A program made the translations under genes and the position numbers. A stretch of DNA of 10,118 bases, taken from assembly GCA_039028695.1 (NCBI GenBank), contig JBCCHN010000173.1:1-10118 (forward strand). Reading direction: 5' to 3'. The notes beneath the pieces were generated by a model. That model did no database searches, was not told where the DNA came from, and saw only the letters and a program-made list of their open reading frames with translations. This DNA comes from JANQKX01 sp039028695 (GTDB taxonomy: Bacteria; Pseudomonadota; Alphaproteobacteria; Kiloniellales; Kiloniellaceae). Below are positions 1 through 6,478 of the stretch, one piece after another (the stretch's first letter is position 1; the number at the start of each line of letters is the position of its first letter).

Positions 1-183
1 CAAAAAGGCATCGTGCAGCACGGCGCCCGGATGCTGACTCTGAGCCAGATCGCAGCCCGCCCAGTCCACCCCGGCCTTGGGCGGATCGTCACAACTGGCC
101 TGGGCCGGGTTTGAAAGGGCCAGCAGCCATGCCAGCGCGATGACGGCGACGGGTCCACCGCCATTTTGAATTTTAAACCGCAT
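1..183 (-). CDS. Exported pentapeptide-repeat protein, N-terminal fragment
   Basis: Reading leftward from the ATG at 183, 61 codons stay open to the window edge, so only the N-terminus is present. It starts MRFKIQNGGG, then has a hydrophobic stretch (VAVIALAWLLAL) ending in NPAQA, a typical Sec signal peptide with cleavage near residue 30 before SCDD. The mature part has the lead-in DDPPKAGVDWAGCDLAQS followed by five-residue periodicity (CDLAQ, SQHPG, AVLHD, AFL), which resembles the start of a pentapeptide-repeat beta-helix. On the minus strand AGAAGG lies about 8 bases before the ATG as ribosome binding site. The gene is divergent from the small exported protein at 298. The signal peptide is clear; the repeat assignment rests on few repeats. 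Proteins of this type are usually periplasmic or surface scaffolds without a defined enzymatic role. Confidence 0.65.
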   Translation of the reverse strand, partial: MRFKIQNGGGPVAVIALAWLLALSNPAQASCDDPPKAGVDWAGCDLAQSQHPGAVLHDAFL

Positions 184-297
184 GCTATCGCCTTCTTGCA
201 GCCTTTGGCCTGCCAGCATGACGGCCCATTCCAGATATGGCAATAAGCGGAGAACCCGGCTATGGTGGGCCAATAACACTGAATTCGGGAGATTTTG
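184..297. promoter_or_regulatory. Divergent intergenic region, two promoters expected
   Basis: This short gap separates two divergently transcribed exported-protein genes, so both promoters should lie here. The ribosome sites are visible at either end (AGAAGG on the minus strand near 191-196; GGGAGA at 287-292 on the plus strand). I could not identify a convincing -35/-10 pair on either strand. Confidence 0.4.
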
Positions 298-666
298 ATG
301 CGTGCGGTCCTTTTTGCACCCCTCTTTGCCTTTTGTCTTGCCGCCGGCCTTTCCGGCTTCAGCGGTCCGGTGGCCGCTATGGACTGCCCGGAACCCCAAT
401 CTCATGACGCCGACGGCATCTTGGCCGAATCGGAGGGTCAAGTTCGCGAGCTGGCCCAACTCATGGGCACGGGCGATGAGGAAAATCGAATCCGCGAAAT
501 TGTTAACGCGCTGAAAGAGCAAAATCCGGACGTAAGCCAAGAGGAGATTGTCAACTATATGACCGCGGTATTTTGCACCGAAGTAGCTGGCAATGACGGC
601 CTAAGCGACGCGGAAAAGGCAGCCCGGATCGAGGCCTTCGACAGCCAAGTGATGGCTATTGAATAA
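298..666 (+). CDS. Small exported protein, two cysteines, function unknown
   Basis: The protein has 122 residues from the ATG at 298. A TTG three bases upstream is in frame, but GGGAGA (287-292) spaces better with the ATG. Residues 1-27 form a signal peptide: positive start MR, hydrophobic core LFAPLFAFCLAAGL, and likely cleavage after PVAA. The mature domain is about 95 residues, acidic and mostly helical in character, with Cys30 just after the cleavage site and Cys93 in the segment YMTAVFCTEVAG; a disulfide between them is plausible in the periplasm. The segment IVNYMTAVFC followed by GLSDAEKAARIEAF reminds me of small uncharacterised proteins of Rhodospirillales, from memory only. No lipobox precedes Cys30. 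A hairpin follows the stop codon directly. It is co-directional with the halogenase but 143 bp apart, so shared transcription is uncertain. Confidence 0.75.
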   Translation: MRAVLFAPLFAFCLAAGLSGFSGPVAAMDCPEPQSHDADGILAESEGQVRELAQLMGTGDEENRIREIVNALKEQNPDVSQEEIVNYMTAVFCTEVAGNDGLSDAEKAARIEAFDSQVMAIE

Positions 667-684
667 GGCGTAGTCAAATACGCC
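667..684 (+). other. Hairpin directly after the stop codon
   Basis: GGCGTA (667-672) and TACGCC (679-684) form a perfect 6-bp stem with loop GTCAAA, starting at the first base after the stop TAA. There is no T-run after it, so it is not a standard intrinsic terminator. It could protect the 3' end of the mRNA or act as a Rho-assisted end. Confidence 0.45.
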
Positions 685-729
685 AGATCCGGCCACTTCA
701 AAAAGCCGACTTTTCACTTATGGCATCGC

Positions 730-749
730 CTCCGCACGAACTTGCGGAG
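730..749 (+). other. Hairpin in the leader before the halogenase
   Basis: CTCCGCA (730-736) and TGCGGAG (743-749) make a perfect 7-bp stem with a six-base loop, about 60 bases before the halogenase start codon. No T-run follows. It may be a 5' UTR structure or a dyad operator; the sequence does not decide between them. Confidence 0.4.
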
Positions 750-809
750 ACTCGGGCGACGGCCTAGGCTTCGCGCTAACAATCTTGTGCAGGAAATGGG
801 TCGAATATA

Positions 810-2420
810 ATGGAAAATGGGGTTAGAAGCGTCACGATTGTCGGTGGCGGAACCGCCGGCTGGATGACGGCAGGCATTCTTCATCACCTGCTGAACCAGG
901 CCTCCCACCGCCCCAAAATCAAGATCACCCTAATCGAGTCGCCAAATATTCCCACCGTCGGCGTGGGCGAGGCCACCGTGCCCGCCATGCCCAACCTGCT
1001 CTACCACCTGGGCGTGGACGAGGACGATTTTTTCCGGCGCTGCAACGCCTCCTTTAAACTGGGTGTGCGTTTTGTGGATTGGAGTCGAGACAAAAACGGC
1101 CGGCCCGATAGTTTCGTTCACCCTTTTAATCAGCCGGACCTTGTCGACGGGCAGAGTCCGGGGGATCTCTATCAAAAATTCGGCCTTGAGGATCCAAATC
1201 TGGACTTCGGCCACGCCATGCTTGTCAGCGACGATCTGATCGACCGTAAAAAAGCACCGCGCAACGCCAAGGATCCCAACTACAAATTCGCCGTGGGCTA
1301 TGCCTATCACATGGATGCGGGCCGTTTCGGCGTTTTCATGCGCGAGCTGATGCTGGAACAGGGCGTGGAGCTGATCACCGACAATCTGGTGGACGTGACC
1401 AAGGATGAGCGGGGCTTTATCACCGCGCTGATGCTGGAGCAACGGGGCGACCATCCCGTCGAACTAGTGATAGACTGCACCGGCTTTAAGGGTCTATTGA
1501 TCCACGGACACATGGGTGAGCCGTTTGAGAGTTATGGCGACTCCCTGCTCTGCGACCGGGCGCTGGCCGTGCAAATCCCTCATGCGAACCCCACTGAGAT
1601 CGAGCCCTGCACCCGCAGCATCGGGCTGGGTGCGGGTTGGTCCTGGCGGGTGCCCCTCTATAGCCGGGTGGGTACGGGCTATGTCTTTTCCAGCGCCTTT
1701 CGCAGCGACGACGAAGCTATCGATGAATTTCTCACGCACCTCAAAGCCCGGGGCGAGCGGGTGGAAAAGGCCGAACCTCGGGCCCTGGCCATGCGGGTGG
1801 GCCGCAGCCGGCGCAGTTGGGTAAACAACTGCGTGGCCATTGGTCTGGCCGGCGGATTTATCGAGCCCCTGGAATCAACCGCCATCTATATGATCGAAAA
1901 CGCCGCCAGCTGGATATGCCGCCACTTTCCCTATGACGGCTTCGAGAATGTGAAGACCGAGCATTACAATCACATGATGACCCAGCTTCATGAGGAAATC
2001 AGAGACTTCATTCAGTTGCATTATTTGACGTCAAACCGAGACAGCGACTTCTGGCACGCGGCCCGTTCGGACGTGGCGGTATCGGACCGCTTGGCTGAAA
2101 ATTTGAAGATCTGGAAGGAACGCTTTCCGCAACGGCGCGACATGGAGACCGTGCACCTGTTCGGCGAGTGGAGCTATCTCTTCGTCCTGCAGGCGCGTCA
2201 TTACTTCGACCAAACTCCGGCGCCCGACAATCCCGCCCTGACCGAAGAGAAATGGCAGTCTTACTGCGATCAGCTCAAGGAGAAAAAACAGGGGCTGCTG
2301 AAGTACCTCAATAGCCACTACGAGGTCCTGACCCAAATGCGCGACCGCGCCCTGATGGGCAGCCTGACGACAGGCCAAGCGGCGGAAACCCCAACCGCCA
2401 AAGAGTTCTCGATCGTTTAG
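810..2420 (+). CDS. Flavin-dependent tryptophan halogenase family protein
   Basis: The protein has 536 residues, the usual length for FADH2-dependent tryptophan halogenases. In order it shows: the FAD-binding glycine motif VGGGTAGWMTAG (11-22); the family segment GVGEATVPAM (51-60); Lys83 in ASFKLGVRFVDW, at the position of the lysine that directs hypohalous acid in PrnA/RebH; the halogenase signature WSWRVP (277-282, WxWxxP); and FIEPLESTAIYM (350-361), the segment carrying the active-site glutamate. All diagnostic elements are present, so it is probably active. Family members use reduced FAD, halide and O2 to chlorinate or brominate tryptophan, indole or related aromatics in the cytoplasm; the substrate here is not known. 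No flavin reductase or peptide-synthetase gene is in the window. The start is moderately sure: AGGAAA (791-796) is 13 bases upstream, a long spacing. The C-terminal tail TTGQAAETPTAKEFSIV looks disordered. A plain FAD monooxygenase is a less likely alternative. Confidence 0.93.
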   Translation: MENGVRSVTIVGGGTAGWMTAGILHHLLNQASHRPKIKITLIESPNIPTVGVGEATVPAMPNLLYHLGVDEDDFFRRCNASFKLGVRFVDWSRDKNGRPDSFVHPFNQPDLVDGQSPGDLYQKFGLEDPNLDFGHAMLVSDDLIDRKKAPRNAKDPNYKFAVGYAYHMDAGRFGVFMRELMLEQGVELITDNLVDVTKDERGFITALMLEQRGDHPVELVIDCTGFKGLLIHGHMGEPFESYGDSLLCDRALAVQIPHANPTEIEPCTRSIGLGAGWSWRVPLYSRVGTGYVFSSAFRSDDEAIDEFLTHLKARGERVEKAEPRALAMRVGRSRRSWVNNCVAIGLAGGFIEPLESTAIYMIENAASWICRHFPYDGFENVKTEHYNHMMTQLHEEIRDFIQLHYLTSNRDSDFWHAARSDVAVSDRLAENLKIWKERFPQRRDMETVHLFGEWSYLFVLQARHYFDQTPAPDNPALTEEKWQSYCDQLKEKKQGLLKYLNSHYEVLTQMRDRALMGSLTTGQAAETPTAKEFSIV

Positions 2421-2864
2421 GATGTAGGTCTTATCGGTGCTCGCTTAGCGATCGTTCCCTGGAGGCCTTTCAGGGTGTTACACAAGGATGCACGAAGCAT
2501 CGGCCAGCGCCATTATCAATGAGTTGGTTTATTCCAAAAGCAAATAGCTGAGAGGGAACACGGATGCTCAGGTGTCACAGTTCAGCGGCACGGTTGCTGC
2601 CTCGGCCTCCGGGTCACTGTGGCCCAATGGGGTATGGGTGGAAACGGCAAATCGGATTTGCTGATCTTCTGCCGTGTCTTGATTTTTTTCATTGGCGGTT
2701 ACCGCAATGTCTCTGATCAAGTCCGGCAGCTGTTTTGCCAGATAGTCGCTTGCAAGGCGTACAGATTATTCATTCCTTTTCTGACTGGCTCACCGGTCGA
2801 TTTCGTCGGTGCAGGCGACCATGCTATCATGACTAATTGAGCCCATTTTTGACGAGGTTTGGTT
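2421..2864. other. Gene-poor stretch with a pseudogene remnant
   Basis: These 444 bases have no convincing intact gene. The minus strand at 2568-2765 holds the decayed C-terminus described separately. Other open frames here (for example plus strand 2619-2840) lack a ribosome site and recognisable protein character. A small perfect hairpin, GATGC-ACGAA-GCATC (2487-2501), lies 66 bases after the halogenase stop without a T-run. The last part, with GAGG at 2854-2857, is the leader of the methyltransferase. Confidence 0.55.
2568..2765 (-). pseudogene. C-terminal remnant, paralogue of the gene at 3714-4544
   Basis: The minus strand is open for 65 codons between an in-frame TAA (2766-2768) and the stop TGA (2568-2570), with no ATG or GTG that could start it. 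Its last 62 residues align without any gap to the last 62 residues of the protein at 3714-4544, and both end at the same point. By hand count 27 of 62 positions are identical. The best-kept part is DIAVTA followed by QD (segment LIRDIAVTANEKNQD against FISDIAVTAIENYQD); TPLG and PL near the end also match. Upstream of 2765 the frame is broken and similarity fades, apart from a possible trace near PVSQSEKE in another frame. It is therefore a truncated, old duplicate that has lost its start, unless a frameshift keeps it alive. It is convergent with the halogenase and divergent from the methyltransferase. Confidence 0.7.
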
Positions 2865-3638
2865 ATGAGCCAGTCCCCCCCCGGATCTTTCCGCGACACG
2901 AAGGAACTGGCCCAGCGTTACTCTGAGACCAGTCGATGGCAACATGAAAGAGGGATGTTGTTGCTGGAGTACGCCAAGCCATCTCCTTCTGAACAGGTCC
3001 TGGATCTCGGCTGCGGCACCGGTGAACTTTCAGCAGCGCTCGCCCGCCGGGTCGGTCCATCCGGCCAGGTCACCGGCATCGATCCGGATGGAGCTCGGCT
3101 CGACCGTGCAAGGAAAGTGGCGACCCCCGAATTGGATAATCTGATCTTCGAGCAGGCGTCCGGGAGCGACATGCGCCAGGTCTGTGATGGGTCCATTGAC
3201 CTCGTCTATTCGAACTATGCTTTCCATTGGATGCTGGATCCGGCAACGGTTTTCAGCGAAGTGCAACGCGTCCTGCGCCCTGGTGGCCGTTTCGTGACGG
3301 AGTTCCTGGGTGAACCCATTCAGTTGTTCGTGGAGCTGATCCTCATGATGCCGGGTGGCAAGGCCATGGCGAAAGAGAACATATTCCTCGACGAGAAGGG
3401 GTGGCGGCGGATTGTCATGGCCAGCCAACTCGAGATACTCGACTTCGAATGGCCCCAACTGACGCTCTCCTACAAGGATCTGCAGTCTCTGTTCGAATGG
3501 CTCGAGGCCACGTCTCATGGGGCCTTCGACGCCAAAAAACTCGGCCCGAAGGATCGTGCGGTGCTGGAACGAAAGTTTCCCGTCGCAATATCTTGCCAAT
3601 GCAAAGGGCTGCGAATGATGCTCCGCCGATCGGATTAA
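2865..3638 (+). CDS. Class I SAM-dependent methyltransferase
   Basis: The protein has 257 residues from the ATG at 2865. A TTG at 2859 is in frame, but GAGG (2854-2857) fits the ATG with 7 bases of spacing. Motif I is VLDLGCGTGELS (45-56), binding S-adenosylmethionine. The acidic strand-2 residue is Asp73 in TGIDPDGARL. The strand-4 region is DLVYSNYAFHWM (112-123), and VLRPGGRFV (136-144) is the post-motif typical of Methyltransf_11/25 domains. The C-terminal third (EWPQLTLSYKDLQSLFEWLE, then KFPVAISCQC) probably shapes the substrate pocket. The FHWM segment resembles the trans-aconitate methyltransferase/BioC type of small-molecule O-methyltransferase, but the acceptor cannot be inferred. 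It stands alone between the remnant and the intact copy of the hypothetical gene family. It converges on the next gene with about 75 bp between, and I see no clear terminator there. Confidence 0.88.
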   Translation: MSQSPPGSFRDTKELAQRYSETSRWQHERGMLLLEYAKPSPSEQVLDLGCGTGELSAALARRVGPSGQVTGIDPDGARLDRARKVATPELDNLIFEQASGSDMRQVCDGSIDLVYSNYAFHWMLDPATVFSEVQRVLRPGGRFVTEFLGEPIQLFVELILMMPGGKAMAKENIFLDEKGWRRIVMASQLEILDFEWPQLTLSYKDLQSLFEWLEATSHGAFDAKKLGPKDRAVLERKFPVAISCQCKGLRMMLRRSD

Positions 3639-3713
3639 CGCCTATGGGGTTTGTGACTTTTTGGCTCCACGCAGCCGCGACGAAATTCGCCTAAGAGAAC
3701 CTGCCGCCGATGC

Positions 3714-4544
3714 CTAAGCGTCCAAGTCAAGCGGCGTGGTTTCTTCCTCGACCACCTGGGCACCGTCGCCCAGCGGCGTCACGGCATCCAAGATAAACTT
3801 AGTATGCTGATGCCCCGCCGCGTCTTGGTAATTCTCGATTGCCGTCACGGCGATGTCGCTGATGAAGTCCCGCACCTGTTCGACCAAGGTCTCGCTGGCC
3901 TCGCGCAGGAGCTGCTCTAAGGGTGTTTCCTCTTGCGAGACATCACTGGCCGGCCTGTCCAAGATGCCCGGGCCAACGGCCAACAAGGGCGCCGCCCCGC
4001 CGCCACGATGGACTTCCTGATGAACCGAGAGACTGGCGAGCGAAACGGAAACCTCGCCCGTGGTCCGGTTCACATCGATCTCCAGGGACCGTGTCACCAA
4101 ATCCGTGACCTGACTAAAACTGGAGCCGCTGATGCGGGTCACCTGCGAGAAAGCGGAAAGCGACAAGTCGGCCGAAAAATCCACGCCGGATTGCAAAGCT
4201 GCTAGGGCCGGCCCGACAAAGGCATCACTCAAGGACTTTTGGGCGTCCCCGGTGATGCCGAAGCCTTGCAAGAGGCGGCTTAGGTCGTCCCGCAGACTGT
4301 TCAAGGCGTCGAAAATGAATTGCTCAGCCTCCGCCGGGAGCCCACCCGGACCAGCCGCCGCATCGCCTCCCTCACCCACCGCTTGCTGAGCTGCGGGCGA
4401 CAGGGTCAAGCGGTCAACCGTCTCCTCGCCGAGCGCTTCCTCTACGGGAAGGGCGAGTGGTCCGGCAAGTGGCCCGGGCAGAGGCCGATCAAAGCCCTTG
4501 CCGGCCTGGCCCAAAAGGCCGGGATCCAAATCCGCCACACTCAT
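3714..4544 (-). CDS. Uncharacterised protein with a duplicated C-terminal domain family
   Basis: The protein has 276 residues from the ATG at 4544. A TTG start at 4577 would add 11 residues, and both have weak ribosome sites, so the start is uncertain. I do not recognise a named family. There is no signal peptide or membrane segment. Residues 1-70 are rich in Gly, Pro and Ala and contain DRLTLSPAAQ (44-53), a phrase seen, from memory, in flagellar-associated and other hypothetical proteins. Residues 72-115 look helical. Residues 122-178 look like amphipathic beta strands (VDFSADLSLSAFSQVT), with FSQVT repeated at 132-136 and 143-147. Residues 205-240 are helical (LEQLLREASETLVEQV, then DIAVTAIENYQD), and the tail is acidic (VVEEETTPLDLDA). 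The C-terminal 62 residues recur in the remnant at 2568-2765, which supports a real gene. It is divergent from the ureohydrolase. Confidence 0.72.
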   Translation of the reverse strand: MSVADLDPGLLGQAGKGFDRPLPGPLAGPLALPVEEALGEETVDRLTLSPAAQQAVGEGGDAAAGPGGLPAEAEQFIFDALNSLRDDLSRLLQGFGITGDAQKSLSDAFVGPALAALQSGVDFSADLSLSAFSQVTRISGSSFSQVTDLVTRSLEIDVNRTTGEVSVSLASLSVHQEVHRGGGAAPLLAVGPGILDRPASDVSQEETPLEQLLREASETLVEQVRDFISDIAVTAIENYQDAAGHQHTKFILDAVTPLGDGAQVVEEETTPLDLDA

Positions 4545-4613
4545 CCTGGTCGCCCCAATAATTCCATCGAGCCACAATAGGCCGTCATGGTGAAAAGAGC
4601 GTTGTCTTCTATG

Positions 4614-4630
4614 GTTAAGAGATGTTTAAC
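4614..4630. promoter_or_regulatory. Dyad GTTAA-N7-TTAAC before the ureohydrolase
   Basis: GTTAA (4614-4618) and TTAAC (4626-4630) are perfect inverted arms with 7 bases between, centred about 62 bases before the ureohydrolase ATG. The arrangement matches GTTAG-N7-CTAAC before leucine dehydrogenase (9606-9622). It could be an operator for a dimeric regulator. Five-base dyads are common by chance, so this is tentative. Confidence 0.3.
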
Positions 4631-4683
4631 AGGGGCAAGGCTCGGGCCGCTCTTTGCCGAGGCCTTAAGTTAAGGAGATACCG

Positions 4684-5658
4684 ATGGCAGACGATAGCTT
4701 TTCCTTCAAACCCGTGCCCGGCAACGTGCTGCCCCGTTTTGCGGGCGTCGCCACCTTTATGCGGCTGCCCTATCTGAAGGACTACCAAGGCAAGGGCGTG
4801 GATATCGGCCTGATCGGCGTGCCTTGGGACGGGGGCACCACCAACCGGGCCGGGGCCCGGCACGGCCCCCGCCAGATCCGCGACCTCTCCACCATGGTGC
4901 GCAACGTGCATCAGGTCAGCGGCCTCAAGCCCTTTCACCTGTGCAACTGCGCCGATCTGGGCGATACCCCGGTCAATCCCATCGACCTGGTGGACACCCT
5001 AAAGCGTGTCGAGGACTTTTTTGCTGAAGTGCACGCGGCCGGCATCGTCCCCCTCACCGCTGGTGGTGATCACCTGATCACCCTGCCCATCATGCGGGCC
5101 ATTGCCAAGGACCGGCCCGTGGGCATGGTCCACTTCGATGCCCATGCAGATACCTTCGACCGCTACTTCGGCGGCCATGAATATACCCACGGCACGCCCT
5201 TCCGCCGGGCCATCGAAGAAGGCCTGCTGGATCCCAAGCGTACGGTACAGATCGGCCTGCGTGGCGCCCTCTATCACGAGACCGATAACGACTGGGGTCG
5301 GGAGCAGGGCATCCGCATGATCGATATCGACGAGTTTTACGCCATGGGCGTGGACGCGGTGATTGAAGAGGCTCGCCGGGTTGTGGGCGACGGGCCCACC
5401 TATATCTCCTTCGACGTGGACGGCCTGGACCCGGTTTACGCGCCGGGCACCGGCACCCCTGAGATTGGTGGCTTTACCACCTTCGAGGCGCAAAAGATGA
5501 TGCGCGGCCTGCAGGGCCTGAACTTGGTGGGCGGCGACGTGGTCGAAGTCGCCCCACCCTTCGACCCCAGCGGCAACACGGCCCTTGTCGGCGCCACCAT
5601 GATGTTCGAGATTATCTGCGTGCTGGCCAATGCTATTGCGACGGGGAAAAAGCAATAA
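4684..5658 (+). CDS. speB: Ureohydrolase, agmatinase/guanidinobutyrase family
   Basis: The protein has 324 residues, with an excellent ribosome site AAGGAG (4672-4677) six bases before the ATG. It is a Mn-dependent ureohydrolase of the arginase/agmatinase fold, hydrolysing a guanidino compound to urea plus an amine. The metal ligands are all visible: His130 in TAGGDH (125-130), Asp152, His154 and Asp156 in HFDAHAD (150-156), and Asp244 and Asp246 in SFDVDGLDP (242-250). GVPWDGGTTNRAGARHGPR (45-63), GTGTPEIGG (255-263) and VEVAPPFDPSGNTA (287-300) complete the family pattern. The symbol speB reflects the family name. The N-terminal PRFAGVATFMRLP and the overall layout also recall guanidinobutyrase (GbuA) and guanidinopropionase, so agmatine is not certain as substrate. 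The upstream leader carries inverted repeats. It converges on the exported protein at 5678, with 19 bases between stops. Confidence 0.92.
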   Translation: MADDSFSFKPVPGNVLPRFAGVATFMRLPYLKDYQGKGVDIGLIGVPWDGGTTNRAGARHGPRQIRDLSTMVRNVHQVSGLKPFHLCNCADLGDTPVNPIDLVDTLKRVEDFFAEVHAAGIVPLTAGGDHLITLPIMRAIAKDRPVGMVHFDAHADTFDRYFGGHEYTHGTPFRRAIEEGLLDPKRTVQIGLRGALYHETDNDWGREQGIRMIDIDEFYAMGVDAVIEEARRVVGDGPTYISFDVDGLDPVYAPGTGTPEIGGFTTFEAQKMMRGLQGLNLVGGDVVEVAPPFDPSGNTALVGATMMFEIICVLANAIATGKKQ

Positions 5659-5677
5659 GCTGAATCCCTAAGCTCTA

Positions 5678-6346
5678 TTACTGGGAAGAATGATCCGCCG
5701 GCGCCTCGAAAATAGAACAATGATTTGAGCCTATATTTATGTTGCTGAATTCTATGAGCGGAATAGGACCTCCATTTTTCTTCTTGGATGATCCAACAAT
5801 GCGTACCGGAATTCCCTCCTGGGTTACCCAAGCGGTCCCGACAAAGGGGTTTTTTCCGCTACCAACTCTGACGAACGAATATCGGCCGACCACAGTTCCA
5901 TCCAAGACTTCATCGTCAATTCGAGCCAGGTCATAATGCTCGTCAAAAATCGGAAAAAACGCGTTATCGGTTGGGTCGTAATCGAATTTTCTTAATTTTG
6001 TTTCGAGCGGTTTGGGATTACTGGCCGACCAATCGAATGGCCGTGAAGTGATCAGCGTCCATGAAGCCTTAGGCGCCTCTCGTAAGACAAACGTCATGTC
6101 TGCTATTTTTTCATCTGTAACAGGATGATGCCAAATGGCATCAAAACGATAGCTTTTCTGGCACTCACCGGAATCTGGCGAATATAGAAGAGTTCCCCGA
6201 AACGTTGCCTCAAGACCTAATAAGGTGAAATCGGCAGAATACGACACTCTCGCTTCATTACTTGCGCCGGACCACGCGGTGACGGGCATCAGATTGATCA
6301 GTGCCGTGGCAACAAGAAGGAGCGCTAATTTGAAATGGATGCCCAT
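5678..6346 (-). CDS. Exported protein of unknown function in an AT-rich patch
   Basis: The protein has 222 residues. Residues 1-28 form a signal peptide (MGIHFK, then LALLLVATALINLM), with cleavage near AWSGAS. The mature part reads like alternating beta strands (RVSYSADFTLLGLEATFRG; GTVVGRYSFVRVGSG; GTAWVTQEGIPVRIVGSSK). The last of these, a 'value from trial conditions' type of strand pair, suggests a LolA-like or DUF-type lipid-binding beta sheet, but that is inference only. Cys62 and Cys210 could pair in the periplasm. The base before the ATG lacks any Shine-Dalgarno match: the upstream minus-strand sequence is TTTCCTTCCT, so the start rests mainly on the signal peptide. The gene uses many AT-ending codons (AAT, GAA, TTT), unlike its GC-rich neighbours, which hints at acquisition from elsewhere or relaxed selection. 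Confidence 0.75.
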   Translation of the reverse strand: MGIHFKLALLLVATALINLMPVTAWSGASNEARVSYSADFTLLGLEATFRGTLLYSPDSGECQKSYRFDAIWHHPVTDEKIADMTFVLREAPKASWTLITSRPFDWSASNPKPLETKLRKFDYDPTDNAFFPIFDEHYDLARIDDEVLDGTVVGRYSFVRVGSGKNPFVGTAWVTQEGIPVRIVGSSKKKNGGPIPLIEFSNINIGSNHCSIFEAPADHSSQ

Positions 6347-6478
6347 AGGAAGGAAATCTCTATTACAAAGCTGAAGCCCATTTGCTGGATTCTAAAATAC
6401 AGCTAAAATTTTTATATCAGTTAATCTAAAGTGTAATGTTTTTATATATCGCCAAACGCAATTTGGGTATCTTGGCCC
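6347..6478. promoter_or_regulatory. AT-rich divergent promoter region
   Basis: The gap between two divergent genes is strikingly AT-rich from about 6390 to 6450, with TTTTTATAT occurring twice (near 6410 and 6437). Sequences such as TTTTATATATCG give possible -10 elements about 25-35 bases before the kinase-like gene. No clean -35 partner is visible on either strand, so individual promoters are not assigned. Confidence 0.4.

Noticed and set aside
930..1454. Long minus-strand open frame inside the halogenase gene.
   Set aside because: It is a codon-bias shadow of a GC-rich gene; the plus strand has full family motifs. The same applies to the long antisense frames in the methyltransferase, ureohydrolase and SDR genes.
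2619..2840. A plus-strand open frame of 73 codons with a hydrophobic stretch, a possible small membrane protein.
   Set aside because: It has no Shine-Dalgarno site, and the opposite strand of the same bases carries the paralogue remnant, whose similarity explains the open frame.
4545..4683. A guanidine riboswitch before the ureohydrolase, as seen for some guanidine-degrading enzymes.
   Set aside because: I could not find the paired ACGR-loop hairpins of the mini-ykkC class or a recognisable ykkC core; only the generic inverted repeats described above are present.
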